Source: KACC-23026 sp963829575
GTDB taxonomy: Bacteria; Bacillota; Bacilli; Bacillales; Sporolactobacillaceae
Reading direction: 5' to 3'
Assembly: GCA_963829575.1 (NCBI GenBank)
Contig: CAWHJF010000016.1
Span: forward strand, 124,001-188,000
Length of the DNA: 64,000 nt
Shown: piece after piece, positions 1 through 7,422 of the stretch
Layout: each line of letters opens with the position of its first letter
Numbering within the stretch: the first letter of the stretch is position 1
The notes under the pieces: generated by a model
Told to the model about the DNA's origin: nothing
Databases searched by the model: none
Seen by the model: the letters and a program-made list of their open reading frames with translations, nothing else
Program-made: the position numbers and the translations under genes

Positions 1-395
1 ATGAGATCAAAAGGCCCGTAGGAAGCCAAGTCAGCAGGTGGCTCCAAGGCATCCGTTTCAATAAGGGTTATGCGATCCTTTAACTGAACGTGTTGAAAAT
101 TTTGGCGCGCCTGGTCTGCCATGTTTGGATCGCGTTCGAGCGTCACAACATGTCCTGTTTCACCCGCCGCCAAGGCCATGTTTATAGCGGAATAACCAAT
201 TGCTGCGCCAATTTCTAATATTTTTTTGGGAGTATGCAAGCGAATCAACATCTCAACCGTTCCCATTGTTTCCGGCTGCATAATCGGAATTCGCTCGGCT
301 CGGGCAACTTCGACCATCTGGTCCAATTTCGGCAACCGCTCTTTTCGCAATTCTGCCAAATAAGTTGACAGATCTTCAGAGATCATATCTGACAT
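1..395 (-). CDS. trmR: tRNA 5-hydroxyuridine methyltransferase TrmR (YrrM), 3' end outside window
   Basis: SAM-dependent O-methyltransferase of the class I COMT-like family. In B. subtilis the homologue methylates 5-hydroxyuridine at the wobble position of tRNA. The first 131 residues are visible and the C-terminus lies beyond position 1. The SAM-binding glycine motif EIGAAIGYSA is at residues 61-70, followed by the acidic segment TLERDP near 85-90. The ATG at 395 is preceded by GAGGG at 5 bases; an internal ATG at 386 has no such site. It follows mltG, the same order as yrrL-yrrM in B. subtilis. The family is clear; the exact RNA substrate is inferred from synteny. Confidence 0.85.
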   Translation of the reverse strand, partial: MSDMISEDLSTYLAELRKERLPKLDQMVEVARAERIPIMQPETMGTVEMLIRLHTPKKILEIGAAIGYSAINMALAAGETGHVVTLERDPNMADQARQNFQHVQLKDRITLIETDALEPPADLASYGPFDL

Positions 396-502
396 CCAAT
401 CCCTCAATTCATCATAACTTTACAAGTAGCTTGTGTTCTAAAGATCAGACACACAAGCGAATTTTGCGTCTTATACCGCCCCATTGGCTAGTCTATAGAG
501 AA

Positions 503-528
503 GAGGGCTGACGCGATGGTCAACCCTC
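503..528 (-). terminator. Putative intrinsic terminator after mltG
   Basis: A 10-bp stem (503-512 with 519-528, one G-T wobble) closes a 6-base loop just downstream of the mltG stop on the minus strand. The following tract (TTCTCT) is only moderately T-rich, so termination may be partial and trmR may be reached by read-through. Confidence 0.45.
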
Positions 529-569
529 AACTGGGCTTACTTCATACTGAATTAATACTTCCCAATGCT

Positions 570-1702
570 CTATTTTTTATTCCATTCACTTGAATATTTT
601 TGAACGTTTGCATTATGTTGTTTCAATGTTTTGGCATATAAAATCTGTCCATTAGGACGCGCGTAGAAATAGAGATAGTCGGTCTTAGTTGGACTTAACA
701 CAGCTTCCAATGAAATAAGGCTTGGGTTATTGATTGGTCCAATTGGAAGACCTTTGTTCTTATAGGTATTGTAAGGTGAATTCACTTGAAGTTCCTTATC
801 CGTATAGCTGTGTAAATGCTTCTGCTCCGCATAACCAATTGTAGGATCGGTTTGGAGTGGCATGCCTTTTTGTAGTCGGTTAAAGAAAACACCAGCGATG
901 ATCGCCCGGTCGTTGGACGTCTGAGCTTCCCCTTCAACAAGCGAGGCCATCGTCAAGATCTGATGTACATTCTTTAATGAGCTCTTGGCAATCAAGCCTT
1001 TATTTTGGTTTAAGACCGATTGTGTTTTATCAAGCATGGCGTCAATGATTTGGTCAAGCGACGGGTTCTTAACCGTGAAACTATACGTCGCTGGAAATAA
1101 ATACCCTTCAAGTGGATAATCGACCTTCTTATATTTGTCTGAAAGGACGGTCTTTAAGAATGGATATTTTTTCAGATAATGCTTTTGAACATAGGCGCGA
1201 TCAGACAACTTCTTAAGAACATCTTTTTCCTTAAGCTTCGTTTTGCTTGCGATCCGGGCTGCGATATCTTTCACCCAAAATCCTTCAGGAATCGTTAATT
1301 TAAGAAGGGCTGGGCGATACACATCCCCTGACTGCAACTTGGTAATGATGTCTTGAATAGGCATCGACGAGAGAGTTGATAATCTCCCGCCATGAAATTT
1401 TGTTCATTTTTGTATTTCACGTAATAATGAAACACTTTCGCACTATGGATGACGCCTTTGTCTTGTAAAATCTGTGAAATGCCTTTAACCGATGTTCCGC
1501 TCGGAATGTTGACTACCACTTTTTTGTGGTTAGATAGATCGGCTGGCTCAAGCCCTCGATGAATATAATGATATGTATAGCTAACTGTACCAATAAAAAA
1601 GATAATTAAAGCCAATAGAATGACAAGCACAATTCGTCGGACCAAACGGGCTTCATTTGCTCGTCCACGAAGCTTGTTCATTCGATCGTTCATATCTGAC
1701 AC
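570..1702 (-). pseudogene. mltG: Endolytic murein transglycosylase MltG, interrupted by a one-base frameshift
   Basis: MltG cuts nascent peptidoglycan glycan strands outside the membrane. The N-terminal part (GTG start at 1702 after AAAGGAG, reading to about 1370) has one membrane segment at residues 22-46 and the start of the YceG region. The rest (1364 down to 570) is in another frame and carries the catalytic-region motif LVEGEAQ. Near 1365-1373 one base is missing: restoring a C in TCTCGTCG gives LSPSMPIQDII, which matches the family. The repaired protein would be about 377 residues, the normal length. No slippery site is evident. It could be a true mutation or a sequencing error; the rest of the gene is undamaged. 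Confidence 0.85.
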
Positions 1703-1850
1703 ATCTGTCTCTCCTTTCGAACAAGTCCTTTTCCATTATACTATAAGGGACTTAATTGTCGAGTCGCTTCGACAGATGTTTCATTGAATTGCTAAAAAAC
1801 ACATCCTGAACCCCACAAAAGTCTTTAAGTCCATTTCACTATATTTAGAA

Positions 1851-1875
1851 AAGGTGCCCCAGTGTAGGGCACCTT
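1851..1875 (-). terminator. Intrinsic terminator after the DUF1292 gene
   Basis: A perfect 9-bp stem (1851-1859 with 1867-1875) with a 7-base loop, followed on the minus strand by TTCTAAAT. It lies directly below the yrzB-type gene and separates the ireB-ruvX-yrzB unit from mltG. Confidence 0.7.
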
Positions 1876-1882
1876 GTTCTGT

Positions 1883-2200
1883 TTAAAGTTCTTCTTCTTC
1901 GACAAAGGTGTTGATCATTTCTTCAACCATATCCCATTCTTCATCGGTTTCGATCGGATATAAGTTGAATTCACCGTCTAGGTCGCCATCAAATCGAAAC
2001 GCGAAGACTTCGGCCTCTTCTTCTTCATCCTCTTCTTCACTGGATTCAACAGGTTGCACGACAATATAGGATTTATCTGTTTCTTCCACATCAAATGAGA
2101 AGAGGATATCAAAAAGATGTTCTTCCCCATTTTCATCTGGAATAATAATGCGATCTTCTTCTTCCTCTACTTCGTGGTCATGTTCGTGATCGTGTGTCAT
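1883..2200 (-). CDS. yrzB: DUF1292 family acidic protein (YrzB-type)
   Basis: Small, very acidic protein of 105 residues in the DUF1292 family, usually found beside ruvX and ireB in Firmicutes. Function unknown. The N-terminus is His-rich (MTHDHEHDHE), which might bind metal, and Glu/Asp runs fill residues 11-16, 53-63 and the C-terminus. A conserved DUF1292 core (DRIIIPDENGEEHLFDIL) sits at about 17-34. AGGAGG before the ATG at 2200 fixes the start. It lies 4 bases below ruvX, in one transcription unit, and ends at the terminator at 1851-1875. Family assignment is firm; role not known. Confidence 0.85.
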   Translation of the reverse strand: MTHDHEHDHEVEEEEDRIIIPDENGEEHLFDILFSFDVEETDKSYIVVQPVESSEEEDEEEEAEVFAFRFDGDLDGEFNLYPIETDEEWDMVEEMINTFVEEEEL

Positions 2201-2204
2201 AATC

Positions 2205-2630
2205 TTATCCTCCTATATGTTTTTGATCTAGGTAACTCTGCAAAATGAGTGTTGCGGCCATTTTGTCAATGACCGTTTTCCGCTTTTTCCGACTCACGTC
2301 GGCTGTCACAAGCATCCGCTCTGCCGCAACAGTCGTCAGCCGCTCATCAACCAATTCAACGGGCAAGCCAAGCTTCTTACGCAAACTTTTGGCAAAGCGT
2401 TCTGACGCTTCGCCACGCTCACCCACCGAGTTGTTCATGTGCTTCGGCAGACCCACTACTAGTGACGTGACTTCGTATTCTTTGATCAACGCCTCGAGAC
2501 GTTCATAGATCTCATGTTGTTTATGTTGTACATAATTAATCGTTTCAATCCCTTGAGCGGTGAGTCCTAATGCGTCACTGATCGCAACGCCCACCGTCTT
2601 AGAACCATAATCCAAACCCATTGTTCTCAT
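2205..2630 (-). CDS. ruvX: RuvX/YqgF family Holliday junction resolvase-like nuclease
   Basis: RNase H-fold nuclease, 141 residues, the usual size. Family members cut Holliday junctions and/or take part in 16S pre-rRNA processing. The first beta strand carries GLDYGSKTVGVA (residues 5-16) with the catalytic Asp. Further family motifs are VVGLPKHMNN and DERLTT, plus the C-terminal DKMAATLILQ with another acidic residue. The ATG at 2630 overlaps the ireB stop as ATGA, which points to translational coupling in an ireB-ruvX-yrzB operon downstream of alaS, as in B. subtilis (yrzL-yrrK-yrzB). Confidence 0.92.
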   Translation of the reverse strand: MRTMGLDYGSKTVGVAISDALGLTAQGIETINYVQHKQHEIYERLEALIKEYEVTSLVVGLPKHMNNSVGERGEASERFAKSLRKKLGLPVELVDERLTTVAAERMLVTADVSRKKRKTVIDKMAATLILQSYLDQKHIGG

Positions 2631-2890
2631 TTGGTATCCTCAAGTTGATGCTTGAGATAAAAGGTCACAAGTTCCTCAATAATCTCATCGCGTTCAATTT
2701 TGCGTATTAAGTTTCGTGCATCTTGGTGACGAGGGATATAAGCGGGATCACCAGAAAGGAGATACCCCACAACTTGATTAATCGGTGTATATCCCTTGTC
2801 CTCTAACGCGGCAAAAACTTTTAACAATACATCTTTTACCTCTTGCTTGTCCGGGTCTTCAGGAAATTGAAACTTCATCGTTTGATCCAT
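2627..2890 (-). CDS. ireB: IreB family regulatory phosphoprotein (YrzL, DUF965)
   Basis: Homologue of IreB, a small substrate of the PASTA-type Ser/Thr kinase that negatively influences cephalosporin resistance in enterococci. It has 87 residues from the ATG at 2890 (MDQTMKFQF), preceded by AAGGGGG at good spacing; a longer upstream start at 2923 lacks a site. The family-typical Thr near the N-terminus (DQTMKF) and the motif GYTPINQVVGYLLSGDPAYI are present. The gene overlaps ruvX by 4 bases and lies 63 bases below alaS. Function here is inferred from the family. Confidence 0.9.
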   Translation of the reverse strand: MDQTMKFQFPEDPDKQEVKDVLLKVFAALEDKGYTPINQVVGYLLSGDPAYIPRHQDARNLIRKIERDEIIEELVTFYLKHQLEDTK

Positions 2891-2953
2891 ACTTATCCCC
2901 CTTTTATCGTCTTCGTTTGCCAAAGCACGTTGACCTCATTCCACTCCGTTCAC

Positions 2954-5602
2954 TCATTTGGCGGTTTCTAGTATATATTCTTTCACAAACTCTAGCGCAG
3001 CGTCAATTTTTGACGCATCTTTAGCGCCTGCTTGAGCAAGATCAGGACGACCGCCGCCACCGCCGCCACAAATCCCCGCGACTTCTTTAATCAATTTACC
3101 GGCATGAAACCCTCTTTCCACCAGGTCTTTCGTCACACCCGATACGATCTGAACTTTTCCATCCGTGGCCGTTGCAAGAACGAAAACCCCGGTATCTAAT
3201 TGTTGCTTGAGATTATCCATCATGGCGCGAAGTCCATTCATATCTTGACCTTGAACCGCCTCAGCCAAAAATGGCACCCCTTCTACAACTTGAACTTTGG
3301 ATTGAAGATCTTCTGCCTCTGCATTGCCTAATTTCGCCACTAAAGACTCATTTTCCTTTTCTAATTCGCGAATTTGTTGTTGAAGCCCTTCAATTCGTTC
3401 ACTGACCTTTTCAACCGGTGTTTTGAGCGTTTGACCAAGCCCTTCTAATTGCTTGACGTAACTGTTAAGACGCTCATAGGCTTTTCTTCCCGTAACCGCC
3501 TCTATACGGCGTGTTCCGGCTCCAATTCCCGCTTCACTCACAATTTTGAACAACCCAATTTCAGCAGAATTGCGAACATGACACCCTCCACATAGCTCGA
3601 GACTGTAATCGCCGACTTGAACGACGCGAACCACATCGCCATATTTTTCTCCGAAAAGGGCCATTGCCCCCATCGCCTTGGCTTCCTCGATCGCCTTTTG
3701 GTGCGTTTCAACCACGATCCCTGCCCAAATCTTTTCATTCACAATCGCTTCAATCCGGTCCAACTCTTCTTCTGTAATTTTACCAAAATGGGTAAAATCA
3801 AACCGCAAACGTTCAGGTGTGACGAGTGACCCCGCTTGATTCACATGCTCACCTAATACGTCTTTCAATGCTCTATGAAGTAAGTGAGTCGCGGTATGGT
3901 TTTTCTCCGTATCCCGGCGCAGACTATCTTGAATGACAGCTTCTAAAGTCATGCCGTTTGTCAGCACACCCTTTTTCACTTCAACAAAATGAAGGTTTTG
4001 ACCATTTGGCGCTTTTTGAACATCCTTCACTTCGACTTCCACTTCTCCATTTCGCAAGAGGCCTCTGTCGGCAACCTGTCCACCACTTTCGGCATAGAAT
4101 GGGGTTTGATCTAGGATCACTTGAACGTGTTCCCCAGGGCCAGCAAGGTCGACAAGTTTTTGGTCCCGAACGATACACGCAACTTTCACTTGGCTTTCAT
4201 CGTTTTTATAGCCGACAAATTGGCTTTCCACTTTCACTTCGCGAAGCGTCTCATTCTGTACTTGCATGGAATCCGTATCCTGGCGCGCACTTCTTGCCCG
4301 TTCCCTTTGCAAGTCAAGTGCCTTCTCAAACCCTTCGCGATCGATCGATAATCCTTCTTTTTCGGCATATTCTTCGGTTAATTCAACCGGGAAACCAAAT
4401 GTATCGTATAGCTTAAAGACATCCCCACCGTCAATAACGGTTTGACCCGACTGTTTTTTCTCACCCATCACTTGATTTAAGATCGCGAGTCCTTCATGAA
4501 TCGTTTCATGGAAGCGTTCTTCTTCCGAACGGATAATTTTTTGAACAAAAGGAACCCGTTCTTTTAACACTTCATAGAATTCACCCATGATTTCACTCAC
4601 GATCGGCACAAGCTGGTCCATAAACGGCTTTTCGATACCCAGTTCCATGGCAAATCGAACCGCACGGCGGATCAGCCGTCTCAGTACATACCCACGGCCT
4701 TCGTTCGATGGTAACGCCCCATCTGAAATCGCAAAGGTGACGGCCCGAAGATGATCGGCAACGACTTTAAACGCGGTATCTTTATCCTTATTCTCTCCGT
4801 ACGTTTCCCCGGAAATTTTTTCAGTAGCTTTAATCAATGGGAGAAACAAATCGGTGTCAAAGTTTGTCCTAGCATCTTGAATGACTGAGACAAGTCGCTC
4901 AAGCCCCATCCCTGTATCAATATTCTTCTTTGGAAGCGGCGTATAAGAGCCGTCTGGATTATGGTTGAACTGAGAAAAAACAAGATTCCAAATTTCTAAA
5001 TAGCGTTCATTCTCACCGCCTGGAAAAAGCTCTGGATCATCTGGATCATTGCCGTAAGACTCACCGCGATCATAGAAAATTTCCGTATTAGGACCACTTG
5101 GCCCTTCTCCGATATCCCAAAAATTTTCTTCTAGACGAATAATGCGAGACTCTGGAAGCCCAATTTTACGATGCCAAAATTCGTAAGCCTCGTCATCTTC
5201 TGGATGAATCGTAACGGAAAGCTTCTCTGGATCAAACCCAATCCATTTCTCGTCGGTCAAAAATTCCCACGCCCAAGTAATTGCTTCTTCTTTGAAATAA
5301 TCACCGATTGAGAAATTACCCAGCATTTCAAAGAACGTATGATGGCGCGCTGTGAATCCAACGTTCTCAATATCATTGGTCCGAATTGCTTTTTGAGCGT
5401 TGACGATTCTCGGATTTTCAGGCACCACTCGGCCATCGAAATATTTTTTCAAGGTTGCGACACCACTATTAATCCATAATAACGACGGATCTTCGTGAGG
5501 AATAAGGGATGCGCTTGGCTCGACTTTATGTCCCTTTTCTTTAAAAAAGTCCAAAAACAATTGCCGCACATCGCGTGAACTTAGATTTTTCAATGTATTC
5601 AA
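2954..5602 (-). CDS. alaS: Alanyl-tRNA synthetase
   Basis: Class II synthetase charging tRNA-Ala, 882 residues, full length. The N-terminal catalytic core starts with the family signature RQLFLDFFKEKGH and contains TARHHTFFEMLGNFSIGDYF (motif 2 region). The middle editing domain carries the zinc motif HTATHLLH and downstream CGGCH. The C-terminal oligomerisation domain ends with the glycine-rich GGGGGGRPDLAQAG typical of AlaS. The ATG at 5602 follows AGGAGG. A T-box leader precedes the gene, so expression should respond to uncharged tRNA-Ala. Confidence 0.98.
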   Translation of the reverse strand: MNTLKNLSSRDVRQLFLDFFKEKGHKVEPSASLIPHEDPSLLWINSGVATLKKYFDGRVVPENPRIVNAQKAIRTNDIENVGFTARHHTFFEMLGNFSIGDYFKEEAITWAWEFLTDEKWIGFDPEKLSVTIHPEDDEAYEFWHRKIGLPESRIIRLEENFWDIGEGPSGPNTEIFYDRGESYGNDPDDPELFPGGENERYLEIWNLVFSQFNHNPDGSYTPLPKKNIDTGMGLERLVSVIQDARTNFDTDLFLPLIKATEKISGETYGENKDKDTAFKVVADHLRAVTFAISDGALPSNEGRGYVLRRLIRRAVRFAMELGIEKPFMDQLVPIVSEIMGEFYEVLKERVPFVQKIIRSEEERFHETIHEGLAILNQVMGEKKQSGQTVIDGGDVFKLYDTFGFPVELTEEYAEKEGLSIDREGFEKALDLQRERARSARQDTDSMQVQNETLREVKVESQFVGYKNDESQVKVACIVRDQKLVDLAGPGEHVQVILDQTPFYAESGGQVADRGLLRNGEVEVEVKDVQKAPNGQNLHFVEVKKGVLTNGMTLEAVIQDSLRRDTEKNHTATHLLHRALKDVLGEHVNQAGSLVTPERLRFDFTHFGKITEEELDRIEAIVNEKIWAGIVVETHQKAIEEAKAMGAMALFGEKYGDVVRVVQVGDYSLELCGGCHVRNSAEIGLFKIVSEAGIGAGTRRIEAVTGRKAYERLNSYVKQLEGLGQTLKTPVEKVSERIEGLQQQIRELEKENESLVAKLGNAEAEDLQSKVQVVEGVPFLAEAVQGQDMNGLRAMMDNLKQQLDTGVFVLATATDGKVQIVSGVTKDLVERGFHAGKLIKEVAGICGGGGGGRPDLAQAGAKDASKIDAALEFVKEYILETAK

Positions 5603-5636
5603 ACCTCCTGGTTATTAATTCCAATTTTATAAATGC

Positions 5637-5899
5637 AAAAAAGCCCTCATCCCAAAACAGGGACGAGAGCTTGAATCTCGCGGTACCACCCTGGTTATGC
5701 AAGTAAAGGGGTTTCCTTTCCTTTAAATGCATCACCTTCATTCATTCAGACCTTTAACGGGGCCACCGGCAGGGATTAGCTGCACTCAGGGACTAGCAAC
5801 CACTCATACCTTTTAGAATTCTTTCAGCCAAGGAATTCTTCTCTACAAAAAAGGGCCAATGAATGGCGGATCCTTCATCATTTTAACAAGAATTGTTTG
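5637..5899 (-). promoter_or_regulatory. T-box leader of alaS (specifier GCU, alanine)
   Basis: The T-box core GGTGGTACCGCG is at 5680-5691 on the minus strand. It is followed by a terminator hairpin whose arms hold CTCTCGTCCC and GGGATGAGGG, with a T6 run at 5637-5642, just above the alaS start. In the stem I region the triplet GCU (5797-5795) followed by A lies in the expected specifier context, matching alanine. Specifier placement is by eye. Confidence 0.92.
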
Positions 5900-5906
5900 T
5901 GCTTGA

Positions 5907-5936
5907 ATTATAGACGAATCAAATAGACTCTGTCAA
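5907..5936 (-). promoter_or_regulatory. Sigma-A promoter of alaS T-box transcript
   Basis: TTGACA (5936-5931) and TATAAT (5912-5907) are both perfect hexamers, separated by 18 bases. Transcription would start near 5900, at the 5' edge of the T-box leader. Confidence 0.85.
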
Positions 5937-5942
5937 CTTTTT

Positions 5943-7040
5943 CTAGACTTCCTTCTCTTGATCCGTCCATTTTTCGAGCTTTCGTTTGTTCTTTTGGCGA
6001 ATCCAAAACGCGACCACTTCTCTTAGAGTCACAAACACTGGAATCGCCACAAGCATGCCTAGAATTCCGCCTAGCTCACCACCAACAATAAGTGAGAACA
6101 TGATAATAATGGGATGCAAATGCACGCTTTTCCCAACAATTAATGGGCTGAATAGGTTGCCTTCTAAGGATTGGACCACTGTAATGACAGCGAGGACAAT
6201 AATTACTTTATTAACAGAAATTGTGAGCGCTACAAGAACAGCGGGTATGGCCCCGATAGCGGCACCGAAGAAAGGAATGATATCCGTAATTCCAACAAAA
6301 AAACCAAGCACCCCGGAATACGGCACTTTAAAAATCCATAACCCCAAAAAAGCCGCCAATCCGACGGCCACACAGACTAGGAATTGGCCCCTTATGTAAC
6401 TACCTAAAGATTGATCGATTTCGTGTAGCAGTTGTTTACCCGGTTTGCGCCATGTTTCGGGAGTATGCCGTTCAATCCACTCTGAAATTTTTTTGATATC
6501 CTTCAGTAAATAGAAGGCCACAAAAGGGATGAGGAAAATGGTGAAGACCGAGGTTACGAGACCCTGGATACTATTCATCACACGCGCCAAAACATCATTT
6601 AACACGTTCTCAGCTTGAGCTAACAGATGATTAAAATGCGTATGAACCTGTTCCGGCAAATGGGCCGTTGCCGAATAGAAATGATTGACTTTATCTTGAT
6701 AGAAGACTGTAAATTTCGGAATATGCTCCGATAGATTACTGAGTTGGGTGAGTAGCATTGGTGTGCCTTTTATAACGGCATACCCTGAAAGGCCAAAAAA
6801 CAAAATATAGATCACAAGGATCGCAACCGCCCTCGGCATCCCTCTTCTATGTAGATGCTGAACAAGTGGATGAAGCAAATAGGCGATTAAAAACGCAATT
6901 AAAAAGGGCGACATCACGTGTAATGTCGCAGCAAAGAACTGACGTGCATAAGGCCATAACTTAAATACAAACCATAGATTAATAAAGATCAATAACAAGA
7001 CCGATAAACGTTTGAGCCATTCTAAAGCGGTACCTCTCAT
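5943..7040 (-). CDS. AI-2E family transporter / permease (YrrI-type)
   Basis: Polytopic membrane protein of 365 residues in the AI-2E transporter (UPF0118, TqsA-like) family. About eight membrane segments are visible: a cluster at the N-terminus, then a hydrophilic region near residues 110-160, then the C-terminal set. The family-typical motif GVLGFFVGITDIIPFFGAAIGAIPA is recognisable near residues 242-266. The ATG at 7040 follows GGAGGGTG. The same gene sits upstream of alaS in B. subtilis (yrrI). Substrate unknown; family members have been linked to signal export or to Na+/H+ antiport. Confidence 0.85.
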   Translation of the reverse strand: MRGTALEWLKRLSVLLLIFINLWFVFKLWPYARQFFAATLHVMSPFLIAFLIAYLLHPLVQHLHRRGMPRAVAILVIYILFFGLSGYAVIKGTPMLLTQLSNLSEHIPKFTVFYQDKVNHFYSATAHLPEQVHTHFNHLLAQAENVLNDVLARVMNSIQGLVTSVFTIFLIPFVAFYLLKDIKKISEWIERHTPETWRKPGKQLLHEIDQSLGSYIRGQFLVCVAVGLAAFLGLWIFKVPYSGVLGFFVGITDIIPFFGAAIGAIPAVLVALTISVNKVIIVLAVITVVQSLEGNLFSPLIVGKSVHLHPIIIMFSLIVGGELGGILGMLVAIPVFVTLREVVAFWIRQKNKRKLEKWTDQEKEV

Positions 7041-7123
7041 GTGTCACACCCTCCAAGTAGATTTCTGGATCTGGTTGTCTGTACAAGGACTTCTCAGGAG
7101 TTCCAGAGCATTACATAAAGGGG

Positions 7124-7315
7124 TCATCCGAGTTCAACTTGACGATCGGTTTCTTCAAATAAATCATCTAAATTGGTTAAACTGCCATCCTCTTCGACTT
7201 GATTCAGAGAGAGGCGACCTTTTACTAACGTTAATTCTATAAAACAATCCCAGCAATAATATTGATTGACACCGATTTTTCCGAGTTCTTTGCTTTTACA
7301 ATTTGGACAATGCAT
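7124..7315 (-). CDS. Small zinc-ribbon protein, function unknown
   Basis: Protein of 63 residues when started at the ATG at 7315, which has GAGGTGA upstream; the longer reading from 7345 lacks a site. Two Cys pairs (CPNC at residues 3-6 and CWDC near 21-24) are set 15 residues apart and should form a zinc ribbon. The C-terminal half is acidic and hydrophilic (EEDGSLTNLDDLFEE). It lies between recD2 and the AI-2E-type permease, all on the minus strand. I do not recognise a named family. The Cys pattern supports a real gene. Confidence 0.7.
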   Translation of the reverse strand: MHCPNCKSKELGKIGVNQYYCWDCFIELTLVKGRLSLNQVEEDGSLTNLDDLFEETDRQVELG

Positions 7316-7422
7316 CTGATTCACCTCAGAAACCAGTTTGTCCAAAATCGTACCCTTCCATACGTTTGATCAATCTTTTATTAAGGATCTCTAGCCGGAG
7401 ATTAGACGTTACTCAACCTTTC

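Noticed and set aside
3958..4416. Plus-strand frame of 152 codons inside alaS
   Set aside because: It lies entirely within the conserved AlaS coding sequence on the other strand and has no ribosome-binding site.
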